Source of the DNA: CAZCGA01 sp964498075
Lineage (GTDB): Bacteria > Desulfobacterota > Binatia > HRBIN30
Direction: 5' to 3'
Assembly: GCA_964498075.1 (NCBI GenBank)
Contig: CAZCGA010000042.1
Coordinates: 1-45,127, forward strand
DNA: 45,127 nucleotides
The notes under the pieces are model-generated. The model did not search any database. It was not told the DNA's origin and saw only the letters and a program-made list of their open reading frames with translations. Positions 8,796-14,595 of the stretch are shown in pieces (the stretch's first letter is position 1; every line of letters begins with the position of its first letter). A program made the position numbers and the translations under genes.

Positions 8796-9016
8796 AGTGT
8801 CCCAACTGCGGATCGAAAGATACCGTCCTGCACGGCGACCATCCGTTCCACGGCGGCTATCTGCACTGCAACGCCTGCGGACGGTGCGCGCCGGTGGAAG
8901 AGACCGCGACGGAAGGAGGCAGCCTGATGGAGACGATGACCGGGCCTGAGCCCGTTCCGACACCTGACCCAGAGCCAACACCAGAACCCACGCCTGAGCC
9001 GACCCCCGCCGAGTAA
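8792..9016 (+). CDS. Zinc ribbon with Pro-Glu-Thr repeat tail
   Basis: 74 residues in an ATGA overlap with the fusion enzyme. Residues 3-30 form a zinc ribbon (C-P-N-C-G, then C-N-A-C-G-R-C). The C-terminal ~25 residues are a P-E-P-T-P-type repeat ending P-A-E, an extended unstructured tail. Thr-Pro-rich tails are common glycosylation targets, and the gene is translationally coupled to a glycosyltransferase, so it could be an acceptor; that is speculation. Confidence 0.65.
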   Translation: MKCPNCGSKDTVLHGDHPFHGGYLHCNACGRCAPVEETATEGGSLMETMTGPEPVPTPDPEPTPEPTPEPTPAE

Positions 9017-9019
9017 ACC

Positions 9020-9050
9020 GAGGCGGCCAGGGCCTCGCTGTATCCGCCTC
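9020..9050 (+). repeat. Inverted repeat before the head-tail connector
   Basis: GAGGCGG (9020-9026) and CCGCCTC (9044-9050) are perfect inverted 7-mers in the 48-nt gap between 8792-9016 and the connector gene, with the connector ribosome-binding site (GGGAG) just downstream. It could be a weak attenuator or an mRNA processing hairpin. There is no T-tract, so it is not a typical terminator. Confidence 0.35.
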
Positions 9051-9064
9051 TGCGGGAGTGAGAG

Positions 9065-9715
9065 ATGGCCATCAGCAGTTTCTACGGGAGCGCAGCGCTC
9101 TACCGTTCCGTCGCGGACAAAGACGATCAGTCGGAAAACACGGAGATCGAAGGCGATCTCACCGCCGTCTCTCGCTACCTCGACCGTATGCTAGGTCGCT
9201 TCTTCACCAAGGATGCGAGTGCCGTCATTCGCCTGTTCTACTCTGCTGCAGGCGGTGCCATCAACCCAGAGGCAGAGAACCCTTGGAAGGGCCTGCCGCG
9301 CAGCCGGCTACTCGCGGTCGATGACATGGCCGCCGCCCCGACGAAGATTCGCGTCGATGAGAGCCGCAACAACACCTTCTCGCGCACGCTCTCCGCTTCG
9401 GACTATCAGCTCATGCCGCTCAACGCTGACAAGGGGCCAGAGGCCTGGCCCTGGAATCAGCTCTACCTGCCAGCCTATTCGTCGCTGCTGGGTTGGCCAG
9501 GGGATACGCAGGTCGAGATCACGGCGCAGTGGGGCTGGGCAGCCATTCCCAAGCCCATCGAGATAGGTGCCTGTCATCTGACAGCGTTGCTGCGGCTTGA
9601 GACACCGCGTAGCGTTACCAGCCGGAGCGACGTTGGCGACATCCTCGGCGCCTCCCGCGAGGCGCAGGGGATTATCTCTGACCTCGCCCGGCAGTACAAG
9701 AGGATCACGCTATGA
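9065..9715 (+). CDS. Head-tail connector (HK97 gp6-like adaptor)
   Basis: 216 residues. The N-terminal two thirds contain an all-helical segment with Y-L-D-R-M-L-G-R-F-F and an inserted beta part. The end has the typical adaptor pattern V-E-I-T-A-Q-W-G-W-A-A-I-P-K-P-I followed by a helix with L-T-A-L-L-R-L. Adaptors dock under the portal after packaging. Its position, before an HK97 gp10-like protein and a tail terminator candidate, fits. Confidence 0.75.
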   Translation: MAISSFYGSAALYRSVADKDDQSENTEIEGDLTAVSRYLDRMLGRFFTKDASAVIRLFYSAAGGAINPEAENPWKGLPRSRLLAVDDMAAAPTKIRVDESRNNTFSRTLSASDYQLMPLNADKGPEAWPWNQLYLPAYSSLLGWPGDTQVEITAQWGWAAIPKPIEIGACHLTALLRLETPRSVTSRSDVGDILGASREAQGIISDLARQYKRITL

Positions 9716-10194
9716 CGCGCTTCCACGTGCAGGTGAAGGGCATCCCGGAGATCGTGGCGAAGCTCGATACGCTCGCTCAGGTGCGTCCGATCGTGGAGGA
9801 CGAGATTGCCCACCTCACGGCAGTCGCAGAAGCGGCGGCCAAGCTCAATGCGCCCCGTGATCTCGGCGGACTCGTGAATGCAATTGCAACCGAGATCAAG
9901 CCGCTGGAAGGCCGCGTCTACATTTTGGGGCGGAGCGTGAAGGCGAATGTCGCCGAGAGAGGCCGCGGAGCCGGCAAGAAGATGCCGCCCATCGATCAGC
10001 TTGCAGGTTGGGCCGGTCGCCACGGCTTCGGCACGAGCAGGCAGGAACTCTTCGTGCTCGCCCGCGCGATTGCTCGACGTGGCATCAAGGGCCGCTTCTT
10101 CATGCGCAAGGCGAAGAACGCCGTGCGCCGGCAACTCGTCGCAGTTGAGAAAGAGATGGCCGCGCGGGCCGAAGCGATCTGGAGCAAGCGATGA
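9712..10194 (+). CDS. HK97 gp10-like tail component
   Basis: 160 residues, ATGA overlap with the adaptor. It begins V-K-G-I-P-E-I-V-A-K-L-D-T-L and has a helix-strand pattern with A-x-x-x-A-P-R-D-L-G-G-L in the middle, as in the HK97 gp10 family of head-tail joining/tail completion proteins. The C-terminus is basic and helical. The assignment rests on pattern and position. Confidence 0.75.
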   Translation: MTRFHVQVKGIPEIVAKLDTLAQVRPIVEDEIAHLTAVAEAAAKLNAPRDLGGLVNAIATEIKPLEGRVYILGRSVKANVAERGRGAGKKMPPIDQLAGWAGRHGFGTSRQELFVLARAIARRGIKGRFFMRKAKNAVRRQLVAVEKEMAARAEAIWSKR

Positions 10195-10595
10195 GCACGA
10201 GTTGGCCAGCCCTGCGTGATGCCTTCCAGACTCGCCTCAAGACGATCTCAGGGCTTTCCGCGCATGATGTGATGCCGAAGACCGCGAGCGATAAGGATTT
10301 CGCCGTAGTGCTCTACGGCGAACCCCTGGTTGCGCCGAGCGGTCATGCCGGTAAGGTTGATGTCCTCGTGCGTATCGTCGTGCGCTGCTTTCGGGGGCCG
10401 CTTCCGGATGCGCAGAACGCCATCGACCAGTATCTCTGGCCCTCCGGGGCGAGCAGCATCGTTGCGGCGATTTACGCAGACCGTACGCTCGGCGGCATCG
10501 TGGACGACACGCAATGGGTGAACACAGGGACGATCGGCGTCGTGGATGACGCGATGCAAGCGGAGATCAACTTTCGCTGCAAGGTGAACGCATGA
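10191..10595 (+). CDS. Probable tail terminator / tail completion protein
   Basis: 134 residues coupled by ATGA overlaps on both sides. It starts W-P-A-L-R-D-A-F-Q-T-R-L-K-T-I-S-G-L, the usual opening of small tail-terminator proteins. A central D-V-L-V-R-I-V-V-R-C-F strand and a late V-D-D-A-M-Q-A-E-I-N-F-R-C-K-V strand match the family's alpha/beta layout. Terminators cap the tail tube and meet the head connector. Confidence 0.6.
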   Translation: MSTSWPALRDAFQTRLKTISGLSAHDVMPKTASDKDFAVVLYGEPLVAPSGHAGKVDVLVRIVVRCFRGPLPDAQNAIDQYLWPSGASSIVAAIYADRTLGGIVDDTQWVNTGTIGVVDDAMQAEINFRCKVNA

Positions 10596-11035
10596 CGAAA
10601 CTCAATCTCGGCTCTGGTATGGACGAGAGCGAGGGCTATGTGCGGCTCGACTGCTCTCCGCGCGCTCCTGTTGACGTGCGCGGCGACATGCGCGCGCTGC
10701 CCTTCGTGGACGGCGCGTTCGAAGAGGTGAAGGCGTTCCACGTCCTGGAGCACCTGGAGAAGCGCGACCACGTACAGGCGCTCAACGAAGCGCATCGCGT
10801 CCTGGCGCCCGGCGGCCGGATCGCCGTTGAGGTGCCCGTCTTCCCGTTCCCGCTTGCCATCGCAGACCCGACGCATCTTTCGTTCTGGCACTCGATGACG
10901 TTCGAGTATTTCTGCCAGGGCTTCGGCCACGATGATCACATGACGCTCTACGGCATCCGGCCCTGGAAGCTGATTGAGCGCAAGCGCTACCGCGACGGCG
11001 AGATCATCGGCGTCACGATGGAGAAGGTCGCATGA
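10592..11035 (+). CDS. SAM-dependent methyltransferase (type 11-like)
   Basis: 147 residues, a compact class I methyltransferase. It opens with motif I as K-L-N-L-G-S-G and continues with D-C-S-P (ribose-binding acid), a G-D-M-R-A-L-P-F motif and F-H-V-L-E-H-L followed by A-H-R-V-L-A-P-G-G-R-I-A-V-E-V-P, a standard post-I to motif III series. It overlaps the tail-terminator gene and the next methyltransferase by ATGA. The short length suggests a minimal catalytic domain. Likely substrate: a sugar or protein on the virion, inferred from neighbouring glycosyltransferases. Confidence 0.8.
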   Translation: MTKLNLGSGMDESEGYVRLDCSPRAPVDVRGDMRALPFVDGAFEEVKAFHVLEHLEKRDHVQALNEAHRVLAPGGRIAVEVPVFPFPLAIADPTHLSFWHSMTFEYFCQGFGHDDHMTLYGIRPWKLIERKRYRDGEIIGVTMEKVA

Positions 11036-11487
11036 TCGGCGCAGTGCGTTCCTGGGTCGAGAGCCACGTGCCGGAGTGTTGCGCTCCCGTGCTCGAAGTG
11101 GGTGGCTACAACGTGAATGGCACGGTGCGCGACCTACTGCCCGAGCCTTACCTCGCGATGGATATGCGCGAAGGGCCGGGCGTAGACCTCGTGGGTAACG
11201 TGCTCACGCAAGACTTCGGTGAGCGCACCTTCGCCACAGTCGTCTGCGTCGAGACGCTGGAGCACATCACGGAGCCCTGGGTTGCCGTGGAGCGCATGGC
11301 GGGCTGGCTGGCGCCCGGCGGCCTGCTGCTGGTGAGCGTGCCATTCATCTGGGAGTATCACGCGCATCCCGATGATTACTGGCGCATGACGGCCTCCGGG
11401 CTACGCTTTCTCTTCGAGCGCGTCGGCCTCGATGTCATCGAGTGCGAAACGCGCGAGAACACGACGTACGGGATGGCGAGACGATGA
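11032..11487 (+). CDS. Second SAM-dependent methyltransferase
   Basis: 151 residues directly after the first, again with ATGA coupling. Motif I is V-L-E-V-G-G-Y-N-V-N-G. Downstream are A-M-D-M-R-E-G-P-G-V-D, V-C-V-E-T-L-E-H-I-T-E-P-W and L-A-P-G-G-L-L-L-V-S-V-P-F with H-P-D-D-Y-W-R-M, typical of FkbM/type 11-related sugar methyltransferases. The ATG at 11484 overlapping its stop once began another gene, but only four codons remain before the antisense HNH gene begins. Confidence 0.8.
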   Translation: MIGAVRSWVESHVPECCAPVLEVGGYNVNGTVRDLLPEPYLAMDMREGPGVDLVGNVLTQDFGERTFATVVCVETLEHITEPWVAVERMAGWLAPGGLLLVSVPFIWEYHAHPDDYWRMTASGLRFLFERVGLDVIECETRENTTYGMARR

Positions 11488-11495
11488 AGTTCCTG

Positions 11496-12041
11496 CTATC
11501 GACCGGCGTTTCTCTTGGCCTTGGATATCGCGGCTTCCGGTGTGCTATTCCACCGCGCTACTCCGCGTTGCGTATTCACCTCGTGCGTGACCGGCTCCAA
11601 ATGGTCTGGCTTAACGCAACAACGCACGTAGCAAAGGTGATCAAGTTCGAGGTCACCAGGAATTGGTCCAACCAACTGCTCGTACGAGAAACGATGAGCA
11701 TAGACGGTGCCGTTAGTTCCCGGCGCGATCCGATAGCTACCGTATCCCGTTTTAACTCGTGCTCCGCGCCAGTACCAGCAGCTCTCAGTAACCTCAACCT
11801 TCTCCCAGAAACGACCAACCAACGAGGGATTGGGCGAAGGGCGTCCGGCCAATGCATCGCCATGTCGGCGCCATCTGAGGACGTGGGCGTTACAAAGTCC
11901 ACGCGCTTCGGATCGTTTGCCGCAGCCGTCGACAGTGCATTGGGCAGTCCGGGCGCGTCGCCAACGTGCATAGTGCGTCGTGCACATCGAGCGACAACAA
12001 ATAGGCTTCGGGCACTTCAGGCCGGTACAGTGGGGCTGCAT
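11496..12041 (-). CDS. HNH endonuclease with N-terminal zinc fingers (antisense)
   Basis: 181 residues on the strand opposite the structural operon. Two tandem Cys/His motifs (residues ~5-27 and 35-57, each ending C-x-x-H-x-x-R/L-x-W) resemble small DNA-binding zinc fingers. The HNH domain follows: A-H-R-F-S-Y-E-x-L-V-G-P-I-P (124-137), catalytic D134-H135 in L-E-L-D-H-L-C, then C-C-V-K-P-D-H-L-E-P. The ATG at 12041 has AGGAG nine bases upstream and an extended -10 farther up. This is a free-standing mobile endonuclease; it splits two sugar-modification genes. Confidence 0.9.
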   Translation of the reverse strand: MQPHCTGLKCPKPICCRSMCTTHYARWRRARTAQCTVDGCGKRSEARGLCNAHVLRWRRHGDALAGRPSPNPSLVGRFWEKVEVTESCWYWRGARVKTGYGSYRIAPGTNGTVYAHRFSYEQLVGPIPGDLELDHLCYVRCCVKPDHLEPVTHEVNTQRGVARWNSTPEAAISKAKRNAGR

Positions 12042-12067
12042 CGGGTAGTTCTCCTATCCGGTGTCAT

Positions 12068-12097
12068 GGAGCCGGACGTTATCCGCGTCGCGGCTCC
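12068..12097 (-). promoter_or_regulatory. Hairpin in the 5' region of the HNH gene
   Basis: GGAGCCG (12068-12074) pairs with CGGCTCC (12091-12097), extended inward by GACG/CGTC with one bulged G. It covers the expected transcription start and leader of the leftward HNH gene. It may be an operator or a leader hairpin limiting expression. Confidence 0.45.
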
Positions 12098-12101
12098 GCT
12101 C

Positions 12102-12110
12102 ATTATATCA
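12102..12110 (-). promoter_or_regulatory. Extended -10 promoter for the HNH gene
   Basis: On the minus strand the sequence is TGATATAAT, a perfect extended -10 (TG-n-TATAAT). No good -35 lies 16-18 bases upstream, as is usual for extended -10 promoters. It would start transcription near 12095, about 54 bases before the HNH ATG. Confidence 0.6.
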
Positions 12111-12121
12111 GAGGTGGCGGC

Positions 12122-13144
12122 ATGAGGATTCTGGTGGTGAGCTCTCCTCATGCATTTACGACTAGGGATTGCTGGAAGCGCGTCATCACGGGCCTCAGCG
12201 CGAACGGCGCCGAGGTGTTGCCGTTCGATCTGCTGCCGCGCTGGAACACGTTTGACCTCATGATCAAGCTCTGCAAGAAAGCGAAGATCGACATCCCGCA
12301 GCCCATGACCGCGGCTAACCTACTCGCCTACGAGCCGATCTTCGGCGCAGCCTGGTTCCACGAAGTCGACGCAGTGATTATCGTCAGCCCGCAGTACATG
12401 CCCATGACCATCGTGCAGATGCTGCGCAAGGCCGGCAAGAAGACGATCGGCTACTTCACCGAATGTCCATACGAGGACACTGGGCTCGCACCGCAGCAGG
12501 CGGCCTTCTTCGATTACGTCTTCGTCAACGACCGCAACAGCGTTCAGCTCTTCCGCTCGTTCTGCGAGAAGGTCTTCTACTTGCCGCACAGTTTCGATCC
12601 GGCGCTGCACTATCCCGCCGAGCAGCCGCCACAAAGCGAGCGTGTGATCTTCATCGGTACGGGCTACAAGAACCGGATGGAGTTCCTGACAGCAGTGGAC
12701 TGGTCGGGCATCGACTTGGAGCTCTATGGCATCTGGTGGCTGGACAAGCGGCGCAAGCTCTTCAAGTACCTCAGGGGCGAGGTACTGGAGAATGAAAACG
12801 TGTCGGCGCTCTACCGAGACTCGGCCGCCAACATCAGCATTCACCGCGTCACGCGCGATGGTGTGCGGGACATCGATGATGGCGAGGCCTACAGCGCTGG
12901 CCCGCGGACCTGGGAGCTGGCCGCTTGCGGGGCGTTCCAGGTCTCCGACTACCGGCAGGAGATCGCGGACATCTTCGGCGACGCCGTGCCCTTCTACAAG
13001 ACGCCGAAAGAGCTGGAAGCGCTGCTCCGGCGGGCGGTCGCCGATCCGGGCTGGCGGCAAGAACAAGCGGACAATCAGCGACAAGCTGTGCAAGGACGTG
13101 ACTGCACGCACACGATGCGAACCGTGCTGGAAGCGGTCGCATAG
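12122..13144 (+). CDS. CgeB-like glycosyltransferase (GT-B)
   Basis: 340 residues. An N-terminal Rossmann-like half starts M-R-I-L-V-V-S-S and contains V-D-A-V-I-I-V-S-P-Q-Y and a D-Y-V-F-V-N-D segment. The second half has V-I-F-I-G-T-G-Y, and ends with G-P-R-T-W-E-L-A-A-C-G-A-F-Q-V-S-D-Y-R, the donor-binding signature of CgeB/DUF3880-type glycosyltransferases. It would transfer a nucleotide-activated sugar to an unknown acceptor. The start follows GAGGTGG. It ends at TAG in the same frame as the tail-tube gene 15 bases later. Confidence 0.85.
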   Translation: MRILVVSSPHAFTTRDCWKRVITGLSANGAEVLPFDLLPRWNTFDLMIKLCKKAKIDIPQPMTAANLLAYEPIFGAAWFHEVDAVIIVSPQYMPMTIVQMLRKAGKKTIGYFTECPYEDTGLAPQQAAFFDYVFVNDRNSVQLFRSFCEKVFYLPHSFDPALHYPAEQPPQSERVIFIGTGYKNRMEFLTAVDWSGIDLELYGIWWLDKRRKLFKYLRGEVLENENVSALYRDSAANISIHRVTRDGVRDIDDGEAYSAGPRTWELAACGAFQVSDYRQEIADIFGDAVPFYKTPKELEALLRRAVADPGWRQEQADNQRQAVQGRDCTHTMRTVLEAVA

Positions 13145-13159
13145 GAAAGGAGAAAGCCG

Positions 13160-13567
13160 ATTACTACTCTAGCTGCAAGAGATACGAGCTGTTACTGGGC
13201 TTCGGGGGCGCTCTTTGACTCAGCGAAGATCATCTCCGAGACCCGCAACGTGACCGTCGACATGGGCGCAGACAAGATCGATGATACGGTGCACGGCGAC
13301 ACGTTCAAGTCACAGATCCCGACGTTTCTGAACGCGAACATCAAGGTCAGTGGCCTGTACTCGACGGGCGTGACGCAGTCGCCGCGCATCATCCACGACG
13401 CGATCAACAAGGTGTCGGGCACCTTCCTGATCTACATGGGCAACTCGGCCAACTTCATCTCTGGCTCTGGCTACGTCGAGGTGCCGAACTGGGGTGCACC
13501 TTACGATGACGCTGCGCCGTTCGATTGGAACATCATCCCGAGCGCCACGGTCGGCGTAAGCCCGTAA
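13160..13567 (+). CDS. Tail tube (major tail) protein, ATT start
   Basis: 135 residues if translation begins at ATT 13160. The beginning T-T-L-A-A-R-D-T-S-C-Y-W-A-S-G-A-L-F-D and then R-N-V-T-V-D-M-G-A-D-K-I-D-D-T-V-H-G-D followed by I-K-V-S-G-L-Y has the layout of siphovirus tail-tube proteins. No ATG, GTG or TTG lies between the upstream in-frame TAG and the conserved start, while AAAGGAG sits 7-8 bases before the ATT. GTG 13241 and ATG 13250 would delete the first strands. It lies before the chaperones and tape measure, the expected place. Confidence 0.75.
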   Translation: MTTLAARDTSCYWASGALFDSAKIISETRNVTVDMGADKIDDTVHGDTFKSQIPTFLNANIKVSGLYSTGVTQSPRIIHDAINKVSGTFLIYMGNSANFISGSGYVEVPNWGAPYDDAAPFDWNIIPSATVGVSP

Positions 13568-13571
13568 GCCT

Positions 13572-13904
13572 ATGAAGGGCGGAGGTGGTGTTCGCATCGG
13601 AGGTGGCATCGGCGAGGTCTGGGTCTTCGGCATGAAGGCCGGGCTGGTCTACGAATGGCGCCTCGACGGCTGGGCGCGCGACTTCCAGTTCGAAGCCGAG
13701 CGCTACAAGCTCGACCCGCTGCTCGTGCGCGGGCGGGATGTGACGCTCAAGCTCGAAACGCGGGACGGCTACTACATCTCCGCCAAAGGACACATTTGGA
13801 CGGAGCCCGTCATCGATGGGCGCATTCACGACGCGATTGTCGTCAAAGGAAAGGATATGTCATGGCAACACGAGCGGTCGGTGGCCGCACTAACGGGCAT
13901 CTAA
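13572..13904 (+). CDS. Hypothetical tail-region protein
   Basis: 110 residues directly after the tail tube gene. A Gly-rich start (K-G-G-G-G-V-R-I-G-G-G) is followed by beta-rich sequence with W-R-L-D-G-W-A-R-D-F-Q-F. ATG 13632 is an alternative start that drops the Gly-rich part. It overlaps the chaperone gene by 43 bases. I recognise no family; a minor tail role is inferred from position. Confidence 0.5.
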   Translation: MKGGGGVRIGGGIGEVWVFGMKAGLVYEWRLDGWARDFQFEAERYKLDPLLVRGRDVTLKLETRDGYYISAKGHIWTEPVIDGRIHDAIVVKGKDMSWQHERSVAALTGI

Positions 13905-14281
13905 CAAAAGACGAGCTGTTCGCCAAGCTCACGATCCCAGAGGAGGACTACGCCTTGCCCGGCGGCGGAACGATCCGGTTACGCGGCCTCGACGTGCAGC
14001 AGGGCGCTCCCTTCGCGTCGGGGCTGGGAAAGGACGGCGACAACGCTGACCGACTCAAGCGGCTGTGTCTCCTCGGGATCGTTGATCCGAAGCTGGAGCC
14101 AGAGGACCTCGAAGCAATCAGCGGCGGCTCGCTGGAGATCGTGAGCGGCATTGCGGTCGCCGTCATGCGGCTCTCGGGCATGTGGCCGGGAGAGGCGGAG
14201 GATTTTTTCGAGCAAACCCAGCAGCCGAAGGTATCTTCCTCTACTGCACGGAAACGCTCGGGCGGCTCCCGTCAGAAGTGA
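13862..14281 (+). CDS. Tail assembly chaperone (short form, gpG-like)
   Basis: 139 residues from the ATG after AAAGGAAAGG. The middle has L-P-G-G-G-T-I-R-L-R-G-L-D-V-Q-Q-G and I-V-D-P-K-L-E-P-E-D-L-E-A-I-S, the pattern of actinophage-type tail assembly chaperones (a target-recognition strand, then a P-x-L-x-x-E-D helix). The partner of the tape measure during tail assembly. It is followed by an overlapping -1 frame reached through a slippery site at 14203-14209. Confidence 0.8.
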   Translation: MATRAVGGRTNGHLTKDELFAKLTIPEEDYALPGGGTIRLRGLDVQQGAPFASGLGKDGDNADRLKRLCLLGIVDPKLEPEDLEAISGGSLEIVSGIAVAVMRLSGMWPGEAEDFFEQTQQPKVSSSTARKRSGGSRQK

Positions 14282-14370
14282 ACGCGCCGATGGCTGAACT
14301 CATGCTCGCGATCCAGGCCTCGCTCAATCAGAGCAAGCGCGTGGAAGCGGCGACGAAGAGGGGACGCTAA
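13862..14370 (+). CDS. Tail assembly chaperone, -1 frameshift fusion (gpGT-like)
   Basis: If ribosomes slip -1 on TTTTTTC, the first 116 residues of the chaperone are fused to a 53-residue segment (A-N-P-A-A-E-G-I-F-L-Y-C-T-E-T-L-G-R-L and on) ending at 14370, total 169 residues. The extension frame has no independent good start and codes a helical domain like the T part of lambda gpGT. Frameshifted chaperone pairs are conserved in long-tailed phages, so this is well supported by position and the exact heptamer. Confidence 0.75.
14203..14209 (+). promoter_or_regulatory. Programmed -1 ribosomal frameshift site
   Basis: The heptamer T-TTT-TTC read in the chaperone frame (…GAT TTT TTC GAG) is a classical X-XXY-YYZ slippery site. 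After slipping, reading continues in the -1 frame to TAA at 14368-14370. Confidence 0.8.
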
Positions 14371-14540
14371 GTATGAGAATCTGGGACAGGCCGTTCAAAG
14401 ACCAGTACGGCACGATGGCGTCCCTTGGTCTCCTGAAACGCTTCTGTGAGGCGGTAGCCTTCCTTCGCCCGCTTCTGCACTTCCGCGTCGATCCCATCAA
14501 TAGTGACGACGCCGACGACGTGATATTCGAACCGCTGCAT
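14367..14540 (-). CDS. DUF4177-like small protein (antisense)
   Basis: 57 residues on the minus strand between chaperone and tape measure. It reads F-E-Y-H-V-V-G near the start, then A-K-E-G-Y-R-L and A-V-L-V-F-E-R-P, the strand-helix-strand layout of DUF4177-type small proteins (F/Y-E-Y...G-W-x-L...F-E-R). A very strong AAGGAGGAGAC precedes the ATG at 14540, and a sigma70-like promoter lies upstream. Its stop just overlaps the end of the frameshifted chaperone. Function is unknown. The plus-strand reading frame here has no comparable support. Confidence 0.75.
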   Translation of the reverse strand: MQRFEYHVVGVVTIDGIDAEVQKRAKEGYRLTEAFQETKGRHRAVLVFERPVPDSHT

Positions 14541-14564
14541 GTCTCCTCCTTCTTCGGGGATCGT

Positions 14565-14594
14565 AGTATCGCGCTGTCGGCCATAAGGAGTCAA
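14565..14594 (-). promoter_or_regulatory. Leftward promoter for the antisense DUF4177-like gene
   Basis: On the minus strand TTGACT (14589-14594) is separated by 18 bases from GATACT (14565-14570). The expected start is about 15-20 bases before the AAGGAGGAG site of the gene. The -35 overlaps the end of AAGGAG, the ribosome-binding site of the tape measure on the other strand. Confidence 0.5.
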
Positions 14595-14595
14595 G

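Noticed and set aside
11442..12125. 227-codon plus-strand open frame across the HNH gene
   Set aside because: It is the antisense reading of a clear HNH domain with its own ribosome-binding site; only the first few codons (M-K-F-L-L) may be a relic.
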